This document shows positions 49,771-61,580 of a DNA stretch of 64,000 nucleotides, one piece after another (within the stretch, counting starts at the first letter, position 1; every line of letters begins with the position of its first letter). A program made the translations under genes and the position numbers. The notes below the pieces were generated by a model. It saw only the letters and a program-made list of their open reading frames with translations, searched no databases and was not told the origin of the DNA. This DNA comes from Epiperipatus broadwayi (lineage: Eukaryota > Onychophora > Udeonychophora > Euonychophora > Peripatidae), in assembly GCA_028023455.1 (NCBI GenBank), contig JAQFVV010000021.1, positions 6,598,853 through 6,662,852 on the forward strand, read 5' to 3'.

Positions 49771-50509
49771 AGAAATATTATTCATTAAGTGGTAATCTCT
49801 AGTCTAATGAATGAATAATAAAAATTATTAATACATTTATTTCCCTCAAATGGTTGTGTCAAAATTGTGAGGGCAATAAGTTTGACACTTATCAACTAAC
49901 CTGTAGTAATTGTCTATCCATATATACTGAACAATGATAAAGATATATGTAAGAGATTGTGATCTTGGCCAACTGATGAGTGCTGGTCCAGCATGAAATG
50001 TGCATCTTGGAAATTATAATTTTTTCCACATGCCTTTGGTCATATGTTCATGATTATATTCTTTCATAAGGTATTAAAAGTGGATAGAAACTGGTCCCCA
50101 TCTTGCATTAGAATGATATAGGGAAAATTACACTACAGAAATATTATTCATTAAATGGATAATCTTTAGTCTAATGAATGACTAGTAAAATTATTAATAT
50201 ACTTCCATCAAATGGTTTGTGTCAAAGTTGCGAAGGTTTGACATTTATCAATTAAACTGCAGTTATTTCCTATCTATATACACTGAACGATAAACATATG
50301 GGCAAGCGATTGATATCTGGAGATCACACAGCTTTCTCACATGTTTTTGGTTATATGTTTATGATTAAACTGCTTCACAAATTGTTAAAAGCAGATGGAA
50401 ACCAATTTCTACTTTATGTAAGAATGTTATAGTGAAAATTATACTATAGAAATATTATTCATTAAGTGGATACTCTCTTGCCTAATGAATGATTAATAAA
50501 AATTATTCA
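49771..50509 (+). repeat. Family E tandem array, two full units and one partial
   Basis: The units start AGAAATATTATTCATTAAGT at 49771, 50137 and 50448. Unit 1 is about 366 bp and unit 2 about 311 bp. The difference coincides with an A-like segment in unit 1 (CCAACTGATGAGTGCTGGTC, about 49967-50030) that is mostly missing from unit 2. Unit 3 is cut after about 60 bp by the ATC tail of the LINE that follows. Confidence 0.8.
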
Positions 50510-51170
50510 TCATCATCATCAACCATTATCAATCCACTGCATGATGAAGGTCTCTCCAAGTTCAATCTATCTTCTTTTATCTTTAGCTTCTCTTCTCCAC
50601 ATCACCCCTGCACACTTTCTTATTTCATCCACCCATCTCACACATAGTATCTTTCTTGGTCTTTTACAATCTCTTGGAATCCAGTTTAAGATTTCACTTG
50701 TCCATCTATTATCATCTCTTCTAGAAATATGTCCAGCCCTACTCCACTTCAGTCTTTTAATTTTTTCAATGAGATCAGTAACACCTATTTGTTCTCTTAC
50801 TCATATATTATGTTTTCAATCTCTCTTTGTTATTCCCAACATGCATCTCTTTATACTTCTTTGAGTTATCTGAAGTCTCTGTATTTCTCTTCTATTAAGT
50901 GTCCAAGTCTCAGATCCATAAGTAAAAACTGGTAAGACACATAACCTTCTTTTTCAAACACATAGGCATATTTTCTTTTAGTATCAAATTATTTCTATCA
51001 AAAACATTCCAATCAAGTTTAATTCTATGATTAATTTCATCCATTAGGTTTCCATCTGTATTAATAATCTGACCAAGGTATTTGTAACTGTTAACTTCTT
51101 CTAACTCATCATAATCAAACTTTATTTTTATATTTTGAGAAAATCCATTAAACATTATATACTGTTAATA
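50510..51170 (-). pseudogene. LINE family L, 3' end of ORF2 with GAT-repeat tail
   Basis: On the minus strand it reads YKYLGQIINTDGNLMDEI (about 51080), then LKWSRAGHISRRDDNRW (about 50738) and ILNWIPRDCKRP, then VRWVDEIRKCAG and GETFIMQWI. This is the usual C-terminal text of an RTE-like or related LINE ORF2. One stop replaces a conserved tryptophan (KDKRR-stop-IELGE), and a frame change lies near 50910. The DNA after the stop ends in (GAT)n, at 50508-50522 on the plus strand as (ATC)n, a typical LINE tail. The 5' side is truncated near 51170. Confidence 0.85.
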
Positions 51171-51416
51171 GACTTTTAGCACCTCATATTCCTTACATAT
51201 ATTAATAGAATAGGAGTTCAGTCAGTTAGTTAATTAATTTATGAAGATCCATATGCAAAATTTTATAATGGTTCTTTTAAATATTTATCACATATATGTT
51301 ATTACTTCTTGAAAATATTTACATATATAAACTTAACTTTCATTTGGAGTGGAATAAATGAGTAAAAAAAAAACCTTTATTTACTTGTTAGTTAGTCAGA
51401 GTGATTTTTTTATATT
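51171..51416. other. AT-rich sequence between LINE end and TA tract
   Basis: No feature is recognised. Confidence 0.4.
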
Positions 51417-51430
51417 ACATATATATATAT

Positions 51431-51478
<48 letters not shown>
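51417..51478. repeat. TA microsatellite
   Basis: TA repeats with one AAA interruption near the left end. Confidence 0.9.
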
Positions 51479-51480
<2 letters not shown>

Positions 51481-51837
51481 TGCTGCTATCATCTAGGGAC
51501 CCATAAACATTGTCTTGGTTTGCCTCATGATAGTTATATCTTTAAGTCCATGCCTGTAATTACATGATGCTTTTCTCTATCATTTCTCTCTGGTTTTGAC
51601 TATTTATTGCAATAATTCTTAGAAAATACAAATTATCAAAATGAATAACGGGATAAAAATAAAATAGAACTTTCATCATTTTATAATAATAAAAAAATGG
51701 AGAACATCAAAAAAATACTGCAATTATTTAATAAATAAAAAGAATGATGATTTAAAACATAGGTAATAAGTTATTTTATTATATTATTATTTTTTTCTAT
51801 GCTTACACAAAATGTTAGTAACAGAAGTAAAATCTCC

Positions 51838-52040
51838 CATATCAATGGATGGAGGAAGTTTGTGCATAAAATTCCTATCTACTCATTTCAATGGATGCAT
51901 AAAATCTTTATTTAGTGTCTGCTCATCATTGGATAAGTAGGTACTAGATAGAGATTTTATACACAAACCTTTCTGCATCTATTGATTACTAAGGCTTGCA
52001 CTGGGTGGCGCTACTGTATGAAGAGTTTGTTCCTGTTAAG
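51838..52040. repeat. Family D repeat, copy 3, with inverted first segment
   Basis: 51838-51895 is minus-strand D text (complement of TGAGTAGATAGGAATTTTAT...CATCCATTGATA). 51885-52040 is plus-strand D text (GGATAAGTAGGTACTAGATA...TCTATTGATTACTAAGGCTT...GCACTGGGTGGCGCTACTGT). The arrangement is like the larger inverted pair at 54.8 kb. Confidence 0.65.
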
Positions 52041-52303
52041 TTATTTTATTATAATATTTAATATTCAAAATACATTTTCAAAAACTATATAATTAATATG
52101 CAGGTCATGAACTACGATGCATTAAACTACATAATATCAATCATATGATAAACAAAAAAAAAAAATTAAAAAAAAAACGTAAACAAACAAATAAACAAAT
52201 AATAAAAACACTGGAATTTATAAACTTAACCAATTTTATAATCCTCAGTATAATGTCAGCAGTTCTTTTTCTTAGTAAATTTAATATTTCTCAAATCTCA
52301 TAC

Positions 52304-52398
52304 GTTTTTAGCCGAGAGGTCAGCGCAGCCGCCTTGCAAGCAAGCAGTTGTTTGTAGACGGTTGTTGCGGGTTCACCTCCCGGCCGATGCTATGACAT
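52304..52398 (+). repeat. Family T tRNA-Ser/Leu-like SINE, copy 2
   Basis: A-box region TTAGCCGAGAGGTCAGCGCA at 52309-52328. T arm GCGGGTTCACCTCCCGGC at 52367-52384 (GGG/CCC stem, TTCACCT loop). It then reads GATGCTATGACATATG and runs into TA repeats. The GC-rich core stands out sharply from the flanks, suggesting recent arrival or selection. No clean seven-base acceptor stem can be drawn, so a working tRNA gene is unlikely. Confidence 0.7.
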
Positions 52399-52537
52399 AT
52401 GAAATATATATATATATTTTGCAATATAAATGAAGTTCAGTACCATAATTAAAAAGGTGTAGATAATTTTTATTTGCATTTTTTTTTTCAAAAAGTATTA
52501 TGCTGTATATAATATAGTAAAATGCATTGTTTGTATA

Positions 52538-53085
52538 ATGAGTATTAAGACCAAAAAAGCAGGAAAGTATGTGATGAGAAAAAAAAACACAGCTGTAAAG
52601 TATTTAATAAGAAAATAAGAAAAAGTTAAGAAATAAACTGCAGTATGTTATAAAGAATGAGTCATCAATCAGAAAATTTATAAAAAAGCATATTTATGGC
52701 AGTATTGCTTGTGCCCCTGAAACAGCTAAACTTATAGAATGGAAAATGATTTAAATCTTTAGTTAAATGATATGAATTGTAAAAACGTTATGGTTGATTG
52801 TCTTGTATTGGATCAGGAAGTCTTAATTCTCCATAAAGAATTTAGCAAAAATCTGGATCACACAATTCCAAACTATTTCCTGCAAATAGGAGGGAATGGT
52901 TATATATGTATTATGAAACTGTTGAAGGTTTAAAATATTAAAATAAGCAGTGAAGCTGCATCTGCTGTTAAAAAAAACTACCACTGAGTTTTTATTCAAA
53001 TTTTAAAAAAATATTGATAGAAAAAAATGTCTGAAACAGGTATTTTATTGAGATGAATCAGGATTATGAATGACTGAAAATACAA
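52538..53085 (+). pseudogene. Tigger/pogo-like (DDE_1, CENP-B-related) transposase remnant
   Basis: The remnant starts MSIKTKKAGKYVMRKK. Frame-shifted text then gives KNESSIRKFIKK (the K-E..IR end of the first helix-turn-helix), ME-DLNL then NDMNCKNVMVDC and VLDQEVLILHKEFSK (the CENP-B-type DNA-binding region, usually W.E.....PV....L..KA..L...F), SSEAASAV, and KQVFY followed by DESGL (the catalytic N.DE.GL block, first aspartate kept, W after it replaced by a stop). It ends there, so the rest of the DDE domain is missing. Transposases of this group cut and paste DNA between TA target sites. At least seven stops or shifts make it dead. Confidence 0.75.
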
Positions 53086-53179
53086 ACAGTACTGTAAATA
53101 TATATGTAAATGTGCTTTCTCAATTTATTATTAATAACATTATTATTTTTTGAAAATTTTGTTTATAATATAATCCTAA

Positions 53180-53711
<532 letters not shown>

Positions 53712-53799
53712 TTGCTTAACAAGGTTTATTTAAACTTCTTTGGATTTATAATTCCTTTCTTTATAGTCAAGTTGCAATTTTTAGTATTAAGTCATATAT

Positions 53800-53915
53800 A
53801 AAGGTGGATTTCTATTTTGTTGTTTAAAGGAAGTTACCTTGACAACAGATTGAGATTTCTGATTGTTATTGATATTGGTATTATATAAGTATAGATTCCG
53901 TCCTCTATTATATAT
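53800..53915 (-). repeat. Family H repeat, minus-strand copy
   Basis: The complement reads ATACCAATATCAATAACAAT, then CTCAATCTGTTGTCAAGGTA, then ACTTCCTTTAAAC, matching the 20-kb cluster (AATATCAATAGCAATCAACA...CAATCTGTTGTCAAGGCAA). Confidence 0.6.
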
Positions 53916-54788
53916 GTGTCTGTGTTGAAAAGTACTATCTGGATACTAACATTACAATAACAATACTTATTGTATCATAATCATGGCTTTTTAAAAAAAC
54001 ATATGATTGCATGTGAGGGAGATTGAAACAAAATAAAGGATAGTTAATAGGTTCCACTGTGCTAAAATATACTGAAAAGAAAACACCATGGTTTGAAAAT
54101 CTGAATGTCATCATTTGAAGAGCTATTTGTTTCATTTTTTATTTCCATAAGTTTGCTATTTTTTTTTAATTTTATAAAATAAATCTTTCTGAATATGATA
54201 CAAATTTTAATATTGTGAATGGTCAATGTATGGCATATGTATCAAATATGGCACATTATGGGACTAAATGTAAATTTCTGATTATAAGAATAAGTTTAGA
54301 TCTCATAGAGCAATATTTGTAATCAAAAAACAATTTTTATTAGTACTCAAATTAATATTTATAATAAAAATTTATTTTTTGATCATTATAAAAATTCAAT
54401 GCATTAAATGAATTATTGTTTCATGCTCATTCTATGGGAACATGTTTAATATTTTCTGGATCTTGGGGTAGTAATCCAGAATGAATGAATAATAGTTTTT
54501 AATTTTCATTTTTAATTGAAATTTGTGAATTGCATCAACATTTGTAAGCCTTGAATCTTTGTACTTTATAAAAATTATTTTGATCTATAGAATTGACAAA
54601 AAAACAACAACAACAAATGGTGTCATGACTGATTAATTTAAATTTAAAAACACTGCTGCTTTCAGCAACAAACTTAATTCCAAGCATCTGATGAAGCAGT
54701 GATTAAAAATAAAATATTCTTTATAATACACTGTGACATTATGAAGAAAACACTACATATTATTTAAAACATTAACAAACTCCACACA
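53916..54788. other. AT-rich sequence without a recognised feature
   Basis: ATCTGATGAAGCAGTGATTA near 54687 weakly resembles the family C/D core. No gene. Confidence 0.4.
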
Positions 54789-55160
54789 GAGTAGTGCCTC
54801 CCAGTGCAAGCCTTAGTAACCAGTGAATGCAAGAAAGTTTGTTAAAATTCCTATCTAGTGTCTACTCATCCAATACCCCCAGGCTAGTTTCTAACTTATG
54901 GCTTTCATCAACATGGAACTTGGGTCTGAGAGCACTCCATCTAGAGCCCTGCACCTAGACCTGCATCTAGATCTTACGATCTACATGGAATACTCTCAAA
55001 TCTAAGCCTCTTCACTGATGAAGGCCACAACTTTAAAACTAGTCTGGGGATATTGGATAAATATGCACTAAAAAGGGGTTTTATGCACATATCTTGTTGT
55101 ATCCATTGATTACTATAACTTGCACTGGGTAGCACTACTGTATTGATAATTTGCTACTGT
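54789..55160. repeat. Family D inverted pair (copy 4)
   Basis: The left half (54789 to about 54960) is minus-strand D (complement of CTTGCACTGGGAGGCACTAC at its outer edge, CTCCATCTAGAGCC near the centre). The right half (about 54961-55160) is plus-strand D (CTTCACTGATGAAGGCCACA, AAACTAGTCTGGGGATATTG, ending CTTGCACTGGGTAGCACTAC). The arms are about 170 bp with a CTAGATC-rich centre, so the whole can fold into one long hairpin. Confidence 0.8.
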
Positions 55161-55691
55161 TTTATAATTTGTGTAAGCATACGAAATGGTGTTCATGTGA
55201 TGTTTAGTGATAAATATTATTTAAACATTAAAATATATTTATAAAAATAAATTGAATGCTTAAATGTAATCTGAATTAAAGTACTGCATTGATGGTTCAC
55301 TATATTTTTAAATTTATAGTTGGGTTTTATATAACCTTAGGATTTATAACTTGTTGGGGTTTAAAACTCATTGGAGTTTACTGTAACTTCTATTTTAATC
55401 TTATTTGTTACATTTATTAATGGAAGTTTCTTTTAACATTCAGAGGTCATTAAAATGAGAGGTGGTATTTTTTCTCTGATTGTTTATAAGGATTTCAGAA
55501 TTGCTTAGTCACATTAAAATCATGTTAATATCCAGAATACAGACTTTACATTGAACATACAATAAACAGAAATCTTAAATATAATCCAAGCTAAAGTACA
55601 GATGTTTTAGGGCCTGCATATTTTTGTGTAGTTACAGATTTATTAGTTTGTATACAGCTTGCTTGAGTTATATTAACGTTTTTTTTTTTTT
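55161..55691. other. AT-rich sequence without a recognised feature
   Basis: No gene or repeat recognised. Confidence 0.4.
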
Positions 55692-55787
55692 TTAAGTGTC
55701 AGAGCATCGGCCGGGACGTGAACCCGCAACCCGGGCAACTGCCTGCTAGTGCAAGGCAATCGCGCTGACCTCTCGACCACCAATGCA
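55678..55787 (-). repeat. Family T tRNA-Ser/Leu-like SINE, copy 3, with poly-A tail
   Basis: On the minus strand it reads TGGTCGAGAGGTCAGCGCGA (A box), a GCCT...AGGC anticodon-like stem, a long variable region, then GCGGGTTCACGTCCCGGCCG (T arm and B box) and GATGCTCTGACACTT, followed by about 15 A. The tail supports retroposition of a tRNA-like RNA. Confidence 0.75.
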
Positions 55788-56239
55788 AGACAAGAGTTAT
55801 ATTAACTTTTGCTTTAATTTAAAAAGATTGAATAATAGAACAAAAGTTGTGTGGTAAAACTGAATTCGTATAGAAAAAAACTGACCATTCCTGATTTAGA
55901 ATTCTACATGGAAAAATGAAGTAATGATTCAAAAAAATATAAAATAAGAGAAATACCATTTAAAAAGTCAAGAAATTTAAAACTATAAATAGAAAAAAAG
56001 ATGATTTTATAGTATAAAGTAGAATTTATTCCAAGATAATTATGTAAGAAGTTTTTATTATTTGTTGCATTTTGCACTCAAAAATTATATTTAATAATCC
56101 AAAGTATTAAATTTTTGGATATTAATATGCTAAAGTGGTATAACACACTAAAACCTATAAACATACGAAAAGCCATCCATGTCAAATCTTTAATTCTTAT
56201 GGCCTATAATTATGGCAGTTCTTTATAGAATTTTAAAAC
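55788..56239. other. AT-rich sequence without a recognised feature
   Basis: Possibly the more decayed upstream part of the Penelope-like fragment that follows. No motif could be read. Confidence 0.3.
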
Positions 56240-56835
56240 TCCAAATTCAAAATAGATCGTGAAAACTATATCAACGCATACATCAGATAACATTTGCAAG
56301 CCTGATAGAAAGATTTCATAACAAACTAAATAAACCAGTACCTCTTTCTAGCAAAAAAAAAAAGGACAATCCTTCCATATGTACCAAAGGTGGTTCAAAA
56401 ATTAAAAAGCATTTATTCAGAAAAATGTAAGTACTCACTCCCTCTTTTCATTAAATAAACTGATAAAATAACTCAAAATATAAACTGACTAAGGATTCAG
56501 TTCATCAAATAGTTTATAAAATTAAGTACAACAAAGCTGACTACACATATGGAGAGATAAAGATAAATTTTCCTACAAGGCTGACCCAACACAATTATTT
56601 ATATAATAGGGCCAAAAGAAGTTGTAACTACTCATCTATACTCTTAGAACAGAAACAACAATCTGGCCACAAATTTGATCTCTCCAAAGCAAATGCCACT
56701 TGTACTGAAAGGGAAGCTAAAAAAAAGAAAGATTAGGCAGCTTGGACAATAGCCAAGAATCAATTAACTAAAAAATAAACCAGCATCCTTCTTTCAAAAA
56801 AGTGGCTCTCTGAAGATTTTACATCCATTTGAATA
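56240..56835 (+). pseudogene. Penelope-like element: RT end and GIY-YIG endonuclease
   Basis: Frame-shifted text reads TILPYVPKVVQKL (about 56361-56400), the LPYV...s..i block after the RT domain of Penelope-like elements. Then from 56500 comes IVYKIKYNKADYTYGEIK (the GVYKI.C...YIGET region of a GIY-YIG nuclease, with cysteine replaced by Y and the second motif shortened). It continues NFPTRLTQHNYLYNRAKRS, SGHKFDLSKANATCTERE and AAWTIAKNQ. The order matches the linker and GIY-YIG end of this class. The nuclease would cut target DNA to prime reverse transcription. A stop splits the tail, and the RT core is missing or unreadable. Confidence 0.75.
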
Positions 56836-57689
56836 ACAAACAATAAATATAAATTAATTTAAACACAAAAATAGCTAACAAGTACACATAAAAACAATCC
56901 ACAATAAACTTTACAAAGCTATGATTATAATATTCAATGTACAGAAATCATGGTTAGCATGAATAAAAGCTAAAATTTATAAACAAATGCCTACCTTTAC
57001 TGGATTAAATGTCCTAACATTTATATATTCAACATATTTAAATAACATACTGTGATCAAAATTCATTAACATGGGCAATTTATCATTGCTAGTTCTGTCA
57101 GTAAATGTGGTTTAATAAAATTGGGAGATTGTGTGATTCAAGAATAAAAGACTTTGGGATTGGAAGTCAATTTTGACATATTTAAAACTCATGTCACATG
57201 ATTTTTTTAAGCAATACATCTTTTAATTATTATTACTAATATAATTTAATATGACCTGTCATATTTAGTAATATGTTATCAATTTTTTTGAACTTTGAAG
57301 TTCCCACTATATTGTAAAAGAATAAGGTCTCCTTGTAGATGTTTACTTCACAAGATGGCATTGCTGAAATTAATGTAATCTTGGGCATTAGTGATGATCT
57401 GTATTTGAATTTCAGCTAGCAAAATGTGACTGGTTCTATGTCTTCTATATATGTGTTTAGAGCTTTCCAAATTTAATCTGTCTATTGAATTAATCTAAAT
57501 AAAAATATGTTTGTTTAATAGCAGTTAAGATCTTTGCTGATTTAGTTTCACACTTCTTGTTTAAATAGGTTCCAATATACTTAACTTTGTAGATTAGAGG
57601 TCAAAGGCCGACCTTTTACCTATGCTGTTTAATCAGACTTAGTTTGTTTTACAAGGTAGTGCTGACATCAACATCACAATATCACTTTA
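56836..57689. other. AT-rich sequence without a recognised feature
   Basis: No gene, RNA or repeat family supported. Confidence 0.4.
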
Positions 57690-57812
57690 ACAGGTCTGGA
57701 GATATTATCTGAGTAGGCACTAGATAGGAATATTATGCACACACCTTCTTGCATCCATTGGTTACTAAGACTTGCACTAGGTGGCATTACTGTTTAGAGA
57801 TTTTGCTACTGT
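57690..57812 (+). repeat. Family D repeat, copy 5, 3' part
   Basis: Reads AGGTCTGGAGATATTATCTG, GAGTAGGCACTAGATAGGAA, TATTATGCACACACCTTCTT, GCATCCATTGGTTACTAAGA and CTTGCACTAGGTGGCATTAC. The CTGATGAAG core has been lost. Confidence 0.65.
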
Positions 57813-58174
57813 AAAGTAGTGCTGTTAAAACTAATGCAATATTAGGTGAGAGCAAATAAAAATGAAGTTATAAAAAGGCAATGATTGTTACATTATAATA
57901 AGAAAATAAATAAGGAAATAGAGCATATTTCGAAGCATTGAAGAGATAGTATATTGAGGAAAACACATAACTGTTCATCTTATTTTTAATAGTTGCATAA
58001 GAAGTAGTAATCCATTCTCTTTACTCTATTCAGGAGACATCTTTGAGTCTGAATCATTAGTAGATGAATAATGTCTTCCAAATGTAAGTATTAATTTCTG
58101 GCTATTGATCTTCAAAAGAAGGCATTAAAAAGGACCATTAGTTAGAAATTGGTTGTGAATTTGGAAATATCTAT

Positions 58175-58260
58175 CTCATAGTGTGCACTGATTACTCAAA
58201 CTTCTGAAAGATAGTTATGAAGTAGAATATATGGAATGAATTATTGCTCCTGCATCAGAA
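58175..58260 (+). repeat. D-related 3' fragment
   Basis: CACTGATTACTCAAACTTCT...AATTATTGCTCCTGCATCAG resembles the D-related pieces at 21.34, 61.5 and 62.3 kb. Confidence 0.4.
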
Positions 58261-58274
58261 TTATTTATATATTT

Positions 58275-58615
58275 AGTGTTAATAATGATGGAAAATGGTT
58301 AGTGCATTTAAAGCTGTCATCACAACCTGAGTTCAAATAATAGTTAGGTATATATCTTGTACATTCCAAATAAGATTACAGTGTTTTTCCAGTTAATTAA
58401 CTTATATAAAATATAATGATAAAAAATGGTTAGTGCATTGAATGCTACTTTCACACAACCCGGGTTCAAACTATGGTTAGGTAAATCTCAGACATTTCAA
58501 ATAAGCTTACAGTGTTTTTCCAGTTAATCAACCTATAGAAAGTATAATGATGAAAAATGGTTAGGTAAATCTCAAAATTCCAAATAAGCTTACAATGTTT
58601 TTCCAGTTTATAAAA
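58275..58615 (+). repeat. Tandem array of tRNA-like SINE heads, about three units
   Basis: Unit 1 is at about 58282-58404, unit 2 at about 58418-58543, and a shortened unit 3 follows to 58610. Each begins ATAATGATRAAAAATGGTTAG and ends ACAGTGTTTTTCCAGTTAAT. Unit 2 holds AATGGTTAGTGCATTGAATG (A-box-like) and CCCGGGTTCAAACT (B-box-like). Unit 1 has CCTGAGTTCAAATA. Unit 3 lacks the middle with both boxes. Confidence 0.65.
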
Positions 58616-59594
58616 AATTAACTAGTCATAATCATTATTGGTCAGTAAATGGGTACTCATTACTCTAATTAGAAAATAAAACAAGAAAAGGATATTATTA
58701 AAAATTCTCATCGCCCAGCATTGGACATGTTTGGAGAGTAGTATTTTTGTTTTATTTTGGTAAAGAGACGCTGCTAGAGATGACACTCTGCAGTGGTATA
58801 ATACAAAACTGCTTTACTGTTCACCTATATAAACATTAATTGAAAAAAATCAAAATATAATTTCTTAGTGATTAAGATTTTATTGTGGGGATATAAAATA
58901 TAAATAATAGTTATAGTTTTCTCTATAGTACAATCAATTATCTAATGCGCATGAAACACAAGATAAGAAGACATAGGTTGATTTTTTTGGAATATCTAAA
59001 GCTTTCATAAGAAAAATATTTAAATAATCTTGAATATACAATAAAAAAAAAAACAATAATTGTATTTTAGTTAATATTAACATATAATCTCACTTTTTTC
59101 CAATAATCTATATGTTTACAAAAACTTACCTTTCATTGATAATCTTCTGTATTAATGACTGTCTCTTTTTAATTAATAAGGGCCTAAATTAAAGTATCAG
59201 ATTTTGTTCTTGAAATGTCTGATTTACAAACAACGAACTTGTGCGGTTTATCTGAAAAATAAAGTTTGCATTAATATAGATGTGTGTGTGTATATATATA
59301 CAATAATCAAATAATTTGTTTAAAAAAAGCAAACAATAATAATATTTTTTTTAAAATGTGTTTATTTATATGTTTCTAAGAAGATCTTCACTTTATTCTG
59401 GAACTATTTAATTCAATCTTTAACGGATACCTCTGTGACTGTGGTATAAATCCCCACTTCCAGATATGTTTCCGGATTTTGCTCTTATTATTAAAGAGTA
59501 AGTTAGAACAAATTCGTTTATGCATTCATCCGACATGTTTTGCTTTTTTTTTTTTTACACTTTTCATGGGATTTGAGAGTTCTTTTATCAGATT
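58616..59594. other. AT-rich sequence without a recognised feature
   Basis: There is a slightly less biased patch at 59400-59560. No gene is recognised. Confidence 0.4.
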
Positions 59595-59875
59595 TGCAAT
59601 GGTAAGGATGGCTGAAGAGTTGGAGGTTAGAGTAGGTTGAAGTCTATCCATTAAAAGTGTAAAGATTTGCTATCTTAATATAAACTGAGCACTAATTATA
59701 TATATGTATGGGAGATAATAATCTGGACCAACTGATGAGTGCTGGTTTAGCATGAAATACTTATATTGGTGATTATTGTTTTTTTTTTACATGTGTGTGG
59801 TCATGTGTATCAGTAGTATGAGATAGTATGGATAGTGAAGTGGCTTGAAAGTCTGAGTTCAAATTCCCTATATTT
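59595..59875 (-). repeat. Family A repeat, copy 9
   Basis: The complement carries all the central blocks (CATCAGTTGGTCCAGATTAT, CACTTTTAATGGATAGACTT). The plus-strand edge reads CTGAGTTCAAATTCCCTATA, again B-box-like. Confidence 0.8.
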
Positions 59876-61499
59876 ACCCTTCAAACTAGTACTGTGAAAT
59901 TAAAAAAAAAAATCAATCTTTTTAAACTCAGTCAAACTTGCTTGCACAATTATATAAATCTGAAACCGGATTAGTTTTTATATATTTTAAGAGACCTCAG
60001 TTTTATGATAACTAGAGGTCCCTTCTACCCTTTGGATAAGAAGTTTATTACTAATAACAATATCACATGACTTTCTCTTACACTTTATTCACGCGCATTC
60101 AAAAGTAGTTATCTTTATCCTATTCTAAAATTTCAGGATATTAGCTTGAAAATTGCTAGAGTCATGAAATTATTCGTTCCAACTTTCAATTCTTGCCTTT
60201 AGAATGGGTTATATATAAAAGCCAGAAACTGGTTAGAAGATTGGGAATTTTATAGAAATATACCATCTAACATCAATTTGTTCTTAAATGAACAACAGAT
60301 AGCTTTAGGATAATAAAATACTATAAAATTTCCTTTTCGCTTTTGTTTTGCAGATGAAACTACTTTCGTCTTTACTGTTGGTAACCTTCTCTTTAATGAA
60401 ACATTTTCAATTATTTGCAATAAATATATATTTACTATTATTGCATGACTATATAATAAAATTATGCAACTTTTTACAAATGTTTAATTGATGTATTATA
60501 TCACAGGCATACCACACGCTCATTTATAATGTGATAGATTTTTTTGGGTGAAAAGTTAACTTTTTGATAAGCCAAAATTCTAATAAATATATTTCACCAC
60601 TATATTATGCATTAACGATGAACTGATATTTAAATCCAAGCTGAAAGAAATTCGGATATTGTTTTAGGCTCCCAATATATATTTTTAGTTAGCAACCGTT
60701 AGTTAATCTAGCTAAAATGAATATCTAGTTCTTTTCAATGAGAAGATAAGTCAAAGTTAAAAAGACACAATTTTTATGCTTGTTGAACAAAGTTTATTTC
60801 TTATACTTATTTCTTTATTACAGGGGTTGACAAATTGTGGCTATTAAATCACATGTGGATCTTTGATGCCAATCTCATAGCTCTTTTTATCATGATAAAC
60901 GTCTACACATTTTTTTAAAAGACGAACGTGGCTCTTTGATTCCAATATTGCAGCTCCTTTATGAGAATAAACATATTATTTATCTCCTCTTATAATTTGT
61001 AAATAAATATTTTGATGACTCTAAAAGAGGAAAAATATGCTTTAAAAGTTGTTTTCTGAATTCAGCCTTATTATACAATAGTAATTATTATATATTATGA
61101 ATGCTTAAAAATTACAAATTCATGAACTATCAAAGGGAATTTTTATTAGGATATGAACATATTCTATTATGTTGTATTACTAAAATAAATGTTGAAATTT
61201 AGCCACAGCTATTCAGAAATTTATAATTTTCATGAATCTATTTTTCCTTGTAGCTGTTTAATTGAGTGGGGATGGGATAAACAAAATAGCTCTTCATTTT
61301 AAAAAGTTTGCTGAATCCTGCTCTATTGGAAGTAATTGGAGAGGTATTTACCAAATACTATGACAGGAACTAAGAAAATAACAGATATGTATTTGAGAAC
61401 AAATAGGCATTAGTAGGGCATTGAACTTTGGTGGATAATCTATAAAGACAAGACCCAGGAATCAGCCTGAATGTCTGTATATTATGGTACTATACAATC
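59876..61499. other. AT-rich sequence without a recognised feature
   Basis: Two loosely similar segments near 60840 and 60930 (TGTGGCTATTAAATC, CGTGGCTCTTTGATTCCAAT) form a local duplication. No gene. Confidence 0.4.
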
Positions 61500-61580
61500 T
61501 GGCAACAGTATTATACATCAATTGCTCAAAACTACAATAGATGGCTCTAGAGTATGGTGAAGAAAATTATTCTTGGATGC
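61500..61580 (+). repeat. D-related 3' fragment
   Basis: CAATTGCTCAAAACTACAATAGATGGCTCTAGAG parallels the segment at 62.31 kb. A 68-codon frame starting here (61541-61747) begins inside the repeat and has no recognisable motif. Confidence 0.45.

Noticed and set aside
50541-50864. 107-codon plus-strand frame
   Set aside because: Antisense to the LINE C-terminal text on the minus strand, which has the recognisable motifs.
52304-52398. A functional tRNA gene
   Set aside because: The T arm and A box are good, but no seven-base acceptor stem can be drawn, and the copies share a retroposon-like 3' end.
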